In this document: one piece after another, positions 1 to 6,484 of the stretch
Layout: each line of letters begins with the position of its first letter
How positions within the stretch are numbered: position 1 is the stretch's first letter
Origin: an uncultured Selenomonas sp.
GTDB taxonomy: Bacteria > Bacillota > Negativicutes > Selenomonadales > Selenomonadaceae
Length of the DNA stretch: 8,984 bases
Reading direction: 5' to 3'
Assembly (NCBI GenBank): GCA_937915915.1
Contig: CALGGN010000043.1
Coordinates: 1 to 8,984, forward strand
Made by a program: the position numbers and the translations under genes
Notes under the pieces: model-generated
Seen by the model: only the letters and a program-made list of their open reading frames with translations
The model's database searches: none
Told to the model about the DNA's origin: nothing

Positions 1-49
1 CATAGGTCGCCATGGCATGACTATTATTAAATTTTTGAACGAGGTTTTA

Positions 50-72
50 CACTAGGGCATCCATGCCCGTCG
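50..72 (+). repeat. Truncated copy A of the 60-base palindromic element (terminal hairpin only)
   Basis: These 23 bases match unit positions 38-60 of the full element, with 20 of 23 bases identical to the copy ending at 2163. The copy holds ACTA, then the perfect hairpin GGGCAT-CC-ATGCCC (55-68), then GTCG. Bases 1-49 show no similarity to the first 37 positions of the unit, so this is either a truncated copy or a solo hairpin. The ribosome binding site of the first gene begins where the copy ends. The stem bases differ from those of the other copies but still pair fully. Confidence 0.7.
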
Positions 73-87
73 GGAGGAATGTTTGCG

Positions 88-2193
88 ATGGAGAGGGCCA
101 AGAAGTTAATCGATGAGATTGTCTACCAATACGATTATAGCAGTCGGGGATGGGTTGCGGCTTCTGTGCGATATGCTAATCTGCCTGCTAGGGATGTCCC
201 CACGGTTCTCCTTGGGGAATTTGGGTTGGGGAAATGGGACTATCAATGTTTCCATGCCGATCGCCGCCAGCGAATGGTCTGGTGCGCGGAGCATAAGCGC
301 TTTGAGAAAGTACACCACATTGAGCGCATGGATAGTATCCGTTCCGTTGACAGCTGCCGTGAACATGGCATGGTGGCGTATTTTTCCTTTTGCGCCCCGC
401 CGATTGAACGGAAATTGACCGTCCCCTATCGCTGGCGCATTATCCGCTATGAAAGCGGTGCAGTAGAAGTGAAAGCGGATGCTCTCAGGTTTTGCCTTAT
501 CTATACCGGGGAAAACGAATTTAGCAAGCCTCAAGCGGAAAAATACATCTTGCACCCTCGTCGCATCACCTTGGGAGAAGTTTTCGATATGGAGCAGGGC
601 GAGTCGGTATTTTGTTATCCTATGCGGGATTGGCAGGATTTCGGCATTGACATTCCCTCTGTGGTGACAGCGAAAGTTTTTAAGCATCTGCAAGAACGTG
701 CGGCGGACGGCTGCAACTTATTGCAGGAGAGCATAACGGACGGAGTAAAGAAACTTCGCGCATTTGTCCAAAGGCCCACGGATTTTCATATCGAATATTG
801 GAGAGATTTCTTTTCCGCCGAGGAATTTCCAAGGCTATTCCCCACGACGCCCATGGATGGGCTAGTACGGACACCGGAGCGTGATGCGACTGTTTGGCGT
901 CCGCAAAATCAACAAGATAATTTTTCCGCTCTGTGCCAAGCACTCAGACTTGCACCCACCGAAAATCTTCGCGCCGCGTATGAAAAAAATCCTTATGCAC
1001 CCCTGTGGGAAAAATTACTGCGCTTTTGGGGATTTAAGGATGATAGGGCGATTTCATATTTTTATGAGCTCTCGGATTTTGCCGGGATGCGCCTCCCGCA
1101 TTTCCGATTTGACCGCGATAAGGACGAGCTCAAATTAGACGGATTAAAGGGTTGGATAAAAGGAGATATCCCAGACTCGGAATTTCTGGAGGACACGGAA
1201 ACGGTAACAGCCTACGAAGCGCATCTGCGTTTTGCCATGCTTCGGTTTTATGTTACCTGGGCGCTTCTTGAGAACAAGAACAGGGAGCGTGCATTTGCCA
1301 AAAGAGGTCTTTACGCCTTGGCAACGAAGCCGTGGTCAAATGATTTGCACGAGGAACTGGATCTTTTCTATTGGCGCTTTCGGAACTATTGTTCTTATGC
1401 CTGCACGGGGGAAGGCGGCGACAACCCTTGGCGGGAGATTGCCGCTGATGTGGAGCGGCTTTCCGTAATGGCGCGGCAGCACCTTTTGGGATTCAATACG
1501 GAGTGGTTCGGCTGGCATTGGAAAGTGGAGCATGACCGTCTGATGGAGGAGTTTCACGCTTTGGGAAGTCCGGGCAAAGCCATAGAGGAGCGAACTCCCA
1601 AAAAGAAGTTAAGTCGTTTGGGGCGAATACTGAAAATTTATGATGCCATGCTGACAAATGCAACACCTCTGATTCCCATAAAACGCACCGAATACCCGCC
1701 TTCCATGCGGCGGCGGGATGATAAGGTTATCTTTGACTTTGACCCCTCCTTATGGATCGATGACGAGGGAACGGTGCATCGATCTCCTCGCTACGCCGAT
1801 CAAGATATTTTCCCTCCCTTGCCTGATGACGGAAGGCGTACCCGGCTCTTGGCATATCGCTTGTTTTTGGAGGACTGCGGCTATATCACCGCAGAGATTG
1901 CCGAAAAAATTGTCGGTAAAAAATTATCGCGGCGGACTTTTGTGCGGGACTTGGAGTTTTTACGAGAGACTTGCGCCTGTGGCAGGCTTGTCTACCGGGC
2001 GGCGGAAAAAATCTATGTTTGGGAATCCTTTGGAAATGCAACCGCGGACGCAAAACAGTCGCATCACGCTCCCGCGCCGGCACTAGCGCATCCATGCGCG
2101 TCGGCGGACGCAAAACAGTCGCATCACGCTCCTGCGTCCGCACTAGGCCATCCTTGGCCGTCGGAGGGAGGAGAAGAAAATGACAGCCATTGA
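88..2193 (+). CDS. Unknown 701-aa protein with C-terminal winged helix-turn-helix and three in-frame repeat insertions
   Basis: I do not recognise the family of the large N-terminal part (residues 1 to about 580), which is rich in aromatic and charged residues and has no membrane segment. Residues 583-627 look like a DeoR/WYL-type winged HTH: R-x-x-x-L-L-A-Y, then Y-I-T-A-E-I-A-E-K-I, then the recognition helix SRRTFVRDLEFLRE, with a probable wing to about 645. This suggests DNA binding. The ATG at 88 is preferred over the ATG at 79, because GGAGG at 73-77 is 10 bases from the former but only 1 from the latter. A minus-strand repeat copy supplies about residues 253-273. Two tandem plus-strand copies supply residues 653-692 (ADAKQSHHAP...), leaving only nine further residues. 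The end overlaps the next gene by 14 bases, which implies co-translation. It could be a regulator or the nucleic-acid-recognition subunit of the following nucleases. Confidence 0.8.
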   Translation: MERAKKLIDEIVYQYDYSSRGWVAASVRYANLPARDVPTVLLGEFGLGKWDYQCFHADRRQRMVWCAEHKRFEKVHHIERMDSIRSVDSCREHGMVAYFSFCAPPIERKLTVPYRWRIIRYESGAVEVKADALRFCLIYTGENEFSKPQAEKYILHPRRITLGEVFDMEQGESVFCYPMRDWQDFGIDIPSVVTAKVFKHLQERAADGCNLLQESITDGVKKLRAFVQRPTDFHIEYWRDFFSAEEFPRLFPTTPMDGLVRTPERDATVWRPQNQQDNFSALCQALRLAPTENLRAAYEKNPYAPLWEKLLRFWGFKDDRAISYFYELSDFAGMRLPHFRFDRDKDELKLDGLKGWIKGDIPDSEFLEDTETVTAYEAHLRFAMLRFYVTWALLENKNRERAFAKRGLYALATKPWSNDLHEELDLFYWRFRNYCSYACTGEGGDNPWREIAADVERLSVMARQHLLGFNTEWFGWHWKVEHDRLMEEFHALGSPGKAIEERTPKKKLSRLGRILKIYDAMLTNATPLIPIKRTEYPPSMRRRDDKVIFDFDPSLWIDDEGTVHRSPRYADQDIFPPLPDDGRRTRLLAYRLFLEDCGYITAEIAEKIVGKKLSRRTFVRDLEFLRETCACGRLVYRAAEKIYVWESFGNATADAKQSHHAPAPALAHPCASADAKQSHHAPASALGHPWPSEGGEENDSH
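845..904 (-). repeat. Full copy D of the 60-base element, inside the first gene
   Basis: Read on the minus strand from 904 to 845, this is 53 of 60 bases identical to the copy at 2104-2163. Stem 1 (GCGGACGCC with GGTGTCCGT) pairs over 9 positions with two G-T wobbles. Stem 2 is the perfect GCCCAT-CC-ATGGGC. The host gene reads it antisense, as the segment containing MDGLVRTPERDATVWRP, without a stop. The reading frame is preserved because the unit is exactly 20 codons. Confidence 0.9.
2044..2103 (+). repeat. Full copy B of the 60-base element (first of a tandem pair)
   Basis: This is the first of two abutting 60-base units with 52 of 60 identical bases; the first 29 positions are identical. 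Stem 2 is the perfect GCGCAT-CC-ATGCGC. Stem 1 is weakened in this copy, with three of nine positions unpaired. It starts on a codon boundary and encodes ADAKQSHHAPAPALAHPCAS in the C-terminal tail of the first gene. Confidence 0.92.
2104..2163 (+). repeat. Full copy C of the 60-base element (second of a tandem pair)
   Basis: This is the best-paired copy. Stem 1 is a perfect 9-bp match of GCGGACGCA (2104-2112) with TGCGTCCGC (2133-2141). Stem 2 is GGCCAT-CC-TTGGCC (2146-2159). It encodes ADAKQSHHAPASALGHPWPS in the same frame as the preceding copy. It ends where the GGAGGGAGGAG ribosome binding site of the metallo-beta-lactamase-fold gene begins, so folding could affect access to that site. 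Confidence 0.92.
2163..2173 (+). promoter_or_regulatory. Strong ribosome binding site of the MBL-fold gene, adjoining a repeat hairpin
   Basis: The purine run GGAGGGAGGAG contains GGAGG at 2167-2171, 8 bases before the ATG at 2180. It begins on the last base of repeat copy C, only 4 bases after the stem 2 hairpin ends (2159). It also lies inside the coding sequence of the upstream gene, so translation of the two genes is probably coupled. Confidence 0.7.
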
Positions 2194-3823
2194 AACGATT
2201 AAGGAACTCTATACGCTGAAATCGGATTTGCTCCAAAGCGCAGCGCAGGCGGCAGACTTCACGAGTGACGATACTTTGCTTCGCTCCGTTGTTCGTTGGG
2301 CTGCCAAAATCTGCGGTGAAAATGAAGATGCCGTACTGAATGAGGCAAAAGCATTTATGACTGCCGAACAAATGTCTGTACTTCGGGACATCTTGGAGGC
2401 AGGGTTGAAACCATGGAAATTTGAGGGACGTGTTTTCGGCTCGGAGGAACAGCGTGACGAATGGCGAAAAACTCGGAGCCTGATTACCGTTCATCGCGGT
2501 ACAAAGCAAATCGGGGGCAGTATCGCTGAGATTTGCATGGGACGCACCACTGTTTTGGTTGATTGCGGCAGTGAGCTTCCAGGGAGCCAAGGCTCGATGG
2601 GAGATGAGGAAATCATAAAAAAGATTTTCGACAATCATCGTCGGTATACCGACCATCATCTCAGCGGCGTACTTTTTAGCCATTACCACGGCGACCATGT
2701 GGGGCTGATAGACAAGATTCCTGCGGACATCCCTCTCTATATGGATGAAGCGATGCTCACGATTTTGCGGACTTTGCACAAACATACCCGAAATATCGCC
2801 ATGCAGGAATTATTGTCCGAAAACAGTGGCCGAATTCGCACATTTACTCCGGGAAAACTCCTGAATATCGGCGATATGAACGTCATTCCCTTCTTTGTTG
2901 ACCACTCGGCTTATCATGCCAATATGTTCCTTTTCGAAAACAAGGTAACGGGGCATACCGACGGCCAAGGACGGCCTAGTGTCGGCGCAGGCGCAGGATG
3001 CGCCGCTTTTGCGACGACCGTTCTTCACAGCGGCGATTTTCGGGGTACGGGTTACATGAGCAAAAGCCTTGACATGATTCCCAAGCTGATTCATGACCAC
3101 TATCACAAACAAGTGGATGTGTTGCTCACGGAGGGTACAATGATGAACCGCTCAGTAGAGGAAGAACATCTCTTGACCGAGTGGGATGTACACAAAGAAG
3201 CTAAGTTCTTTATGAAAGACCATCGGCAGATTTTTGTCGTTTGCTCCTCTACAAATTTTGACAGTCTAACTTCCATTTGCAACGCTGCTAAGGCGAACAA
3301 TATCCCCATTTACGGCAGTCCTTACATCATTGAAATGCTAAAAACCTTTTCCGATATGGCAGGGAAATATACCGGGCTTTACCGTTTGCCGCCAATCCAA
3401 GGGATAGATGAAATGAAACGAGTTCGCCCCAAGGAGGGGATAATACTCCTTGGCTCTTTGCTTAATCGAAAAGGAGAAGATGCCTATACTCTATACGACA
3501 GATATGGTCATTACATGAGCGATTATAATCCGCACTTGATTTATTCCATGTGGCAGGGATTTTTGAACCCAAAACATCCGGCCTACGATGAGGGTTTGGC
3601 GATGTTCGTCAGACGATTCGGCTCGTCGGTCAAATATATCCATTCCACAGGTCATGCAGACAAGGAGACATTAGCAAAGTTTATTGAGAATGTTGCGCCA
3701 CGGAAGCATATCATTCCGTTCCATACGGAGAATCCAGCAGGATTTAAGAATTTGAATATCAAAGATCAGTATAAGGAAATGGTTATTTTGCCGCAGGACG
3801 GCGATACGATTGAGATTGTGTGA
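2180..3823 (+). CDS. Metallo-beta-lactamase/beta-CASP (RNase J/CPSF-like) hydrolase with a repeat-encoded insertion
   Basis: A probable cytoplasmic zinc-dependent nuclease of 547 residues. After about 100 helical N-terminal residues, the MBL fold begins (GGSIAEICMGRTTVLVDCG, 112-130). Motif 2, H-x-H-x-D-H, is H168, H170, D172, H173. VDHSAYH gives the third ligand H242, HSGDF the bridging D286, and the C-terminal FH gives H515. The RNase J-like stretch HSTGHADKETL (488-498), followed by the P-R-K-H-I-I-P-F-H strand, and acidic E318 in LLTEGT point to a beta-CASP subdomain. All expected metal ligands are present. Residues about 260-280 come from a minus-strand repeat copy just before the HSGDF strand. 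RNase J itself is a less likely identity, because the N-terminal extension and linkage to accessory genes are unusual. The substrate (RNA or DNA) cannot be told from sequence. Confidence 0.88.
   Translation: MTAIETIKELYTLKSDLLQSAAQAADFTSDDTLLRSVVRWAAKICGENEDAVLNEAKAFMTAEQMSVLRDILEAGLKPWKFEGRVFGSEEQRDEWRKTRSLITVHRGTKQIGGSIAEICMGRTTVLVDCGSELPGSQGSMGDEEIIKKIFDNHRRYTDHHLSGVLFSHYHGDHVGLIDKIPADIPLYMDEAMLTILRTLHKHTRNIAMQELLSENSGRIRTFTPGKLLNIGDMNVIPFFVDHSAYHANMFLFENKVTGHTDGQGRPSVGAGAGCAAFATTVLHSGDFRGTGYMSKSLDMIPKLIHDHYHKQVDVLLTEGTMMNRSVEEEHLLTEWDVHKEAKFFMKDHRQIFVVCSSTNFDSLTSICNAAKANNIPIYGSPYIIEMLKTFSDMAGKYTGLYRLPPIQGIDEMKRVRPKEGIILLGSLLNRKGEDAYTLYDRYGHYMSDYNPHLIYSMWQGFLNPKHPAYDEGLAMFVRRFGSSVKYIHSTGHADKETLAKFIENVAPRKHIIPFHTENPAGFKNLNIKDQYKEMVILPQDGDTIEIV
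2959..3018 (-). repeat. Diverged full copy E of the 60-base element, inside the MBL-fold gene
   Basis: Read on the minus strand from 3018 to 2959, it is 47 of 60 bases identical to copy C. Stem 1 (GTCGTCGCA with TGCGCCGAC) pairs at 8 of 9 positions, with double compensating changes at unit positions 2/37 and 3/36. Stem 2 is GGCCGT-CC-TTGGCC. An additional inner perfect hairpin, GGCGCA-TCC-TGCGCC, has formed in this copy. The host gene reads it in a frame that carries TGA in the other full copies; here a single A-to-C change at unit position 23 turns TGA into GGA. Confidence 0.85.
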
Positions 3824-3835
3824 GGTGTGATTTGC

Positions 3836-4831
3836 ATGGGCGAGAGCGTGAATGAGTATCAGGCATTTTATGAGATGGTCAAAAAGTGGACGGTGAGTGA
3901 TTATCGGACGCAAAAAATAAAGGCAGAAGTTATCGTCGATATGTTAATTTCCGATTATATCAAAGATATTGTATCGCAAAGTCTCGGTAATGATAATATA
4001 AAACTGATTGCCAAGGAATTTCCCATTGCCCGTATAGGACAGGCGCCTATTGAAAAAGGGGGTAATCGTCAGTATGCCAGTGTCGATTTTCTCATGTCCG
4101 GCAAAGAAAACGATAAACCGGTTATCTATCTCGTTGAACTTAAAACTTCTGCAGATAGCCTTGATGGCTTGCAACTTTGGAATATGTTGTGGACTTGCTG
4201 GCAGGAAAGCGATTCTCTATATAATCGTTTCCAAGACGTAATATTAAATTATGGTATAGACAAAAATGGAAACGACTTGTCAACAAAAAAATATCAGTAC
4301 ACCTTGAGCAGGTATGCGCAGGATTATGGGCTCAAAGAATGTGTGACAGGGATACAACATTTCGGCAAAAAGCGCCCACAAAAACAAAGCACAGAAAGTC
4401 AGCGTACAAAAAAAGAGCAAAATAAGGTTGCAGAAGATATTTTAAACAACATGAAAAAATTATTTACTAACGCGAAATTGCAAATAGTCTATGTCTATAT
4501 CAGCCCTAAAGATGATAACGGTAAGAAAGCTGAAATAAATTTTACCGATATGGCGAGCAAAGGCTATAAGGAGCACGTAATTCAAAATAAAATAGCCGAT
4601 AAAGACAACAACGACCTCAAGAAATACTTCACCGAACAGGTAAAAATAAAAATTGACGGTAAGCCCTCACCTGATGAAGTATCTGCGGACATATCCTCGT
4701 TTATCGCCAAACAAGACATTAAGAAAATTCGCTTGACCGATGTCAAGCTATCAGAGAAAAAAGCAAATGAATGGGAAAAAATCAGAAATATTTTGATCGA
4801 ACTGGAAAAACCGTGGGGAGAGTGGTTTTAA
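3836..4831 (+). CDS. PD-(D/E)XK nuclease-like protein, 331 aa
   Basis: The N-terminal half carries a plausible PD-(D/E)XK core. E61 lies in KEFPI. D84 lies in QYASVDFLM. A hydrophobic strand ends in E101-L-K103 (VIYLVELKT), and a glutamine 10 residues later (LQLW) fits the Q seen in some members. This arrangement is typical of metal-dependent DNA or RNA endonucleases, but the overall family is not one I can name. A lysine-rich linker (about residues 177-200) joins it to a C-terminal domain of unknown role. The ATG at 3836 is chosen over the in-frame GTG at 3827, because GAGG at 3822-3825 is 10 bases away rather than 1. The gene begins 12 bases after the MBL-fold gene and is probably in its operon. 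It is the most AT-rich gene in the window (14 G+C in the 60 bases at 4441-4500), suggesting transfer. Confidence 0.78.
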   Translation: MGESVNEYQAFYEMVKKWTVSDYRTQKIKAEVIVDMLISDYIKDIVSQSLGNDNIKLIAKEFPIARIGQAPIEKGGNRQYASVDFLMSGKENDKPVIYLVELKTSADSLDGLQLWNMLWTCWQESDSLYNRFQDVILNYGIDKNGNDLSTKKYQYTLSRYAQDYGLKECVTGIQHFGKKRPQKQSTESQRTKKEQNKVAEDILNNMKKLFTNAKLQIVYVYISPKDDNGKKAEINFTDMASKGYKEHVIQNKIADKDNNDLKKYFTEQVKIKIDGKPSPDEVSADISSFIAKQDIKKIRLTDVKLSEKKANEWEKIRNILIELEKPWGEWF

Positions 4832-4899
4832 GATGATTTCCGTAATATAGTGATAGTGCATAAAGTGTTAAATGTAATAAAGGTCTATGGTGATGCAGC

Positions 4900-5352
4900 A
4901 TGAAAAAGTTCATTTTGGTCGTTTTGTCTGCCATTTGTTTTGCCACCCCTCTTGTCGCATACGCCGCTAATCAGCCCAAGGGATTTCCGACCCGTGTTAC
5001 GGGGCGGGTGGTAGATGGGCATTACGAGGAATATTCCATTTATCCGTGGTCGATTGAATATGACGAGAAAAGCGGCAAGATGACTCTGCTCTACCAAGTG
5101 GAAACCGCCTATGATACAGAGCCGATTTTCCTGTATCTTGTCACCATTAACTCCAAAGAAAAAACCTTGTATATCCATCGTAACTGGTGCTCGGAAAATC
5201 ATACCGAGTTAGACTTTATGGAAACTGAGGTACAAAAACATGAACTGACCTATGAAGAAAAATCCGGCTTTGATTTGGCGTTCAAAAAGGCACTGCCTCT
5301 GTGGGAATACCGACAAAAAATCGAGCGGCAGGGGCAGGGGAAGACGCTGTGA
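4900..5352 (+). CDS. Small secreted protein of unknown function, 150 aa
   Basis: The N-terminus is a classical Sec signal peptide: MKK, a hydrophobic core (about residues 4-20), and an A-Y-A site with cleavage predicted near residue 22. There is no lipobox cysteine next to the cleavage site, so a soluble periplasmic or surface protein is more likely than a lipoprotein. The mature part of about 128 residues has alternating strands rich in Y, E and W and no motif I recognise. A weak GGTGAT (4889-4894) precedes the ATG. It is separated from the nuclease-like gene by 68 bases in which I see no hairpin terminator, and is followed after 18 bases by a small membrane-protein gene, so the two are probably co-transcribed. 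Confidence 0.75.
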   Translation: MKKFILVVLSAICFATPLVAYAANQPKGFPTRVTGRVVDGHYEEYSIYPWSIEYDEKSGKMTLLYQVETAYDTEPIFLYLVTINSKEKTLYIHRNWCSENHTELDFMETEVQKHELTYEEKSGFDLAFKKALPLWEYRQKIERQGQGKTL

Positions 5353-5370
5353 TAAGGGATGTGAGCCAAC

Positions 5371-5667
5371 ATGAAAAGCCTCGGTCGTAAGTTGTTCGAT
5401 ATTTGCCTTTCGATTTTCCTGTTCTGCCTCGGATTTTTTGTTCTCGTGTGTGATTATGTACTGCTTATGTCTGAGGGCATTGAGCCAGTGTATCATTTGA
5501 CTGGTGTCATTCTTTTGCTGAGTCTTGCCTTTGTCTGCTGGCAAAAAGCCGTCAGTTTGCTCTACTATCTCAATGTCAGCGATGAGGAACGAGCCATGAG
5601 GCATGATGGCAAATATTTTTTGTTGGGGCTGCTTGCCGGACTTCTTTGGAATAACCGCGACAAGTAA
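5371..5667 (+). CDS. Small integral membrane protein of unknown function, 98 aa
   Basis: Two clear hydrophobic segments lie at about residues 10-32 and 40-66, with a shorter one at about 82-93 (FLLGLLAGLLW). This suggests a two- or three-pass inner-membrane protein. The only charged stretches are the N-terminal MKSLGRK, the loop DEERAMRHDGK and the NNRDK end; by the positive-inside tendency the N-terminus would be cytoplasmic. No family is recognised. The gene sits 18 bases after the secreted-protein gene and 20 bases before the FtsZ-like gene, so the three probably form one transcript. Confidence 0.7.
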   Translation: MKSLGRKLFDICLSIFLFCLGFFVLVCDYVLLMSEGIEPVYHLTGVILLLSLAFVCWQKAVSLLYYLNVSDEERAMRHDGKYFLLGLLAGLLWNNRDK

Positions 5668-5687
5668 TTTATGGGGAGGGGATCCGT

Positions 5688-6461
5688 GTGAGAGCGAAAT
5701 CTTTGAAGTCGGAATTTGTGAATGCATCGGCATCGGACGGTAATTTTAGCGGAGTATCAGACAAATATTACAGGAAATTTTTCAAGAGAATGGCTGCCAT
5801 GTTCACAAAACCCGGACTGATTTCATTAGATGAGGAAGATCTCGCCCCGTTCAAGAGTTTTGTCGGTCATGTTTACATGGGAGAAGCCGAAGCGGTGGGA
5901 GAAAACGCCGCTTCGATTGCTGCGAAAGAGGCCTTATCCACAGCAAACAGCAAAGTGTCTAAAGAATTCATAGAATCCATGACGAAAAAATTTACAAAAT
6001 CCCAAAATGTACTTGTTCACATTTTAGGCAGCGCAGACAAAGTAGATATGTCTACAGCAAATGAAGCAGTTTCCGTGATCCGTGAAATCACTCCCAATGC
6101 AGAGGTTATTTTCGCTGTTCACCTTGACGAGAAACTGGGCGATGCTTTGCGGGTTACCGTCTTTGTAAAACTATATTATGATATAGAACATTTTTACGAA
6201 TATGCCTCAAAATTGTATAACGTACTGCGTGGAACTCCAAGGAAAAAATTGCCGGGGGTGGATAATTGTCCCGAATACCAAAAACTATACGATTCCGCAC
6301 AGGAAGATGACGATGGCTGTTGGTTTGATGAAACGATTGATGTGATATCCTATGATTTATCCGGAGCGGAAGATCATCGGGGAAGGTTTGCTCCGTTGAC
6401 AGATATGGATGAAATGCCGGAGCTGATATTGGAAGAAATCTTGACGGGAAATCGTCAGTAA
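5688..6461 (+). CDS. FtsZ C-terminal-domain-like protein lacking the GTPase domain, 257 aa
   Basis: Residues about 27-165 resemble the second half of FtsZ in order: part of helix H7 (YYRKFFKRM), the T7 loop KPGLISLDEED (41-51; FtsZ has G-L-I-N-L-D-F-A-D), then G-E-A-x-A-V-G-E-N-x-A-x-x-A-A-K-E-A-L. These are followed by the strand VLVHILGSADKVDMSTANEAVSVI (108-131) and VIFAVHLDEKLGDALRVTVFV (140-160), matching the FtsZ segment with V-I-x-E-x-L-x-D-x-x-x-V-T-V. Both T7 aspartates (D48, D51) are kept while the asparagine is serine. The nucleotide-binding half with its GGGTGTG loop is absent. Residues 166-257 are a different, acidic tail. The start is GTG, with GGGGAGGGG (5673-5681) 6 bases upstream. 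The frame is intact, arguing against simple decay; a role in modulating FtsZ is inference. Confidence 0.72.
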   Translation: MRAKSLKSEFVNASASDGNFSGVSDKYYRKFFKRMAAMFTKPGLISLDEEDLAPFKSFVGHVYMGEAEAVGENAASIAAKEALSTANSKVSKEFIESMTKKFTKSQNVLVHILGSADKVDMSTANEAVSVIREITPNAEVIFAVHLDEKLGDALRVTVFVKLYYDIEHFYEYASKLYNVLRGTPRKKLPGVDNCPEYQKLYDSAQEDDDGCWFDETIDVISYDLSGAEDHRGRFAPLTDMDEMPELILEEILTGNRQ

Positions 6462-6478
6462 AAAGTACATTTATAGGG

Positions 6479-6484
6479 TACAAT
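6479..6484 (+). promoter_or_regulatory. engB: Possible -10 box (TACAAT) upstream of engB
   Basis: TACAAT lies in the 69-base gap before engB and is close to the sigma-70 -10 consensus. No convincing -35 is found at 16-18 bases, so support is weak. A promoter here would separate engB from the accessory genes, which end without a visible terminator. Confidence 0.25.

Noticed and set aside
22..53. Possible promoter upstream of the first gene (TTGAAC, TACACT)
   Set aside because: The two boxes are only 7 bases apart, and no alternative pairing at 16-18 bases is convincing; the upstream region is cut by the window edge.
2044..2163. Tandem units considered as a CRISPR array
   Set aside because: The two 60-base units abut with no spacer, and other copies are dispersed and inverted; this is an interspersed element, not repeat-spacer structure.
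1886..2785. A 299-codon open frame on the minus strand
   Set aside because: It lies antisense to two well-supported genes, has no recognisable domain, and is partly kept open by the stop-free frames of the repeat copies.
3429..3453. Perfect 8-bp inverted repeat CCAAGGAG / CTCCTTGG with a 9-base loop in the MBL-fold gene
   Set aside because: It lies mid-gene, has no T-run after it, and does not match the element's layout; it is probably incidental to the coding sequence.
3905..3915. CGGACGCAAAA identical to the beginning of the 60-base element
   Set aside because: Only 11 bases match, the following bases do not resemble the unit, and no paired stem is present; chance is the simpler explanation.
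5888..5915. Perfect 8-bp inverted repeat CGAAGCGG / CCGCTTCG in the FtsZ-like gene
   Set aside because: It encodes the conserved E-A-x-A-V-G-E-N-A-A-S region of the FtsZ-like domain, so the pairing is likely a by-product of codon choice.
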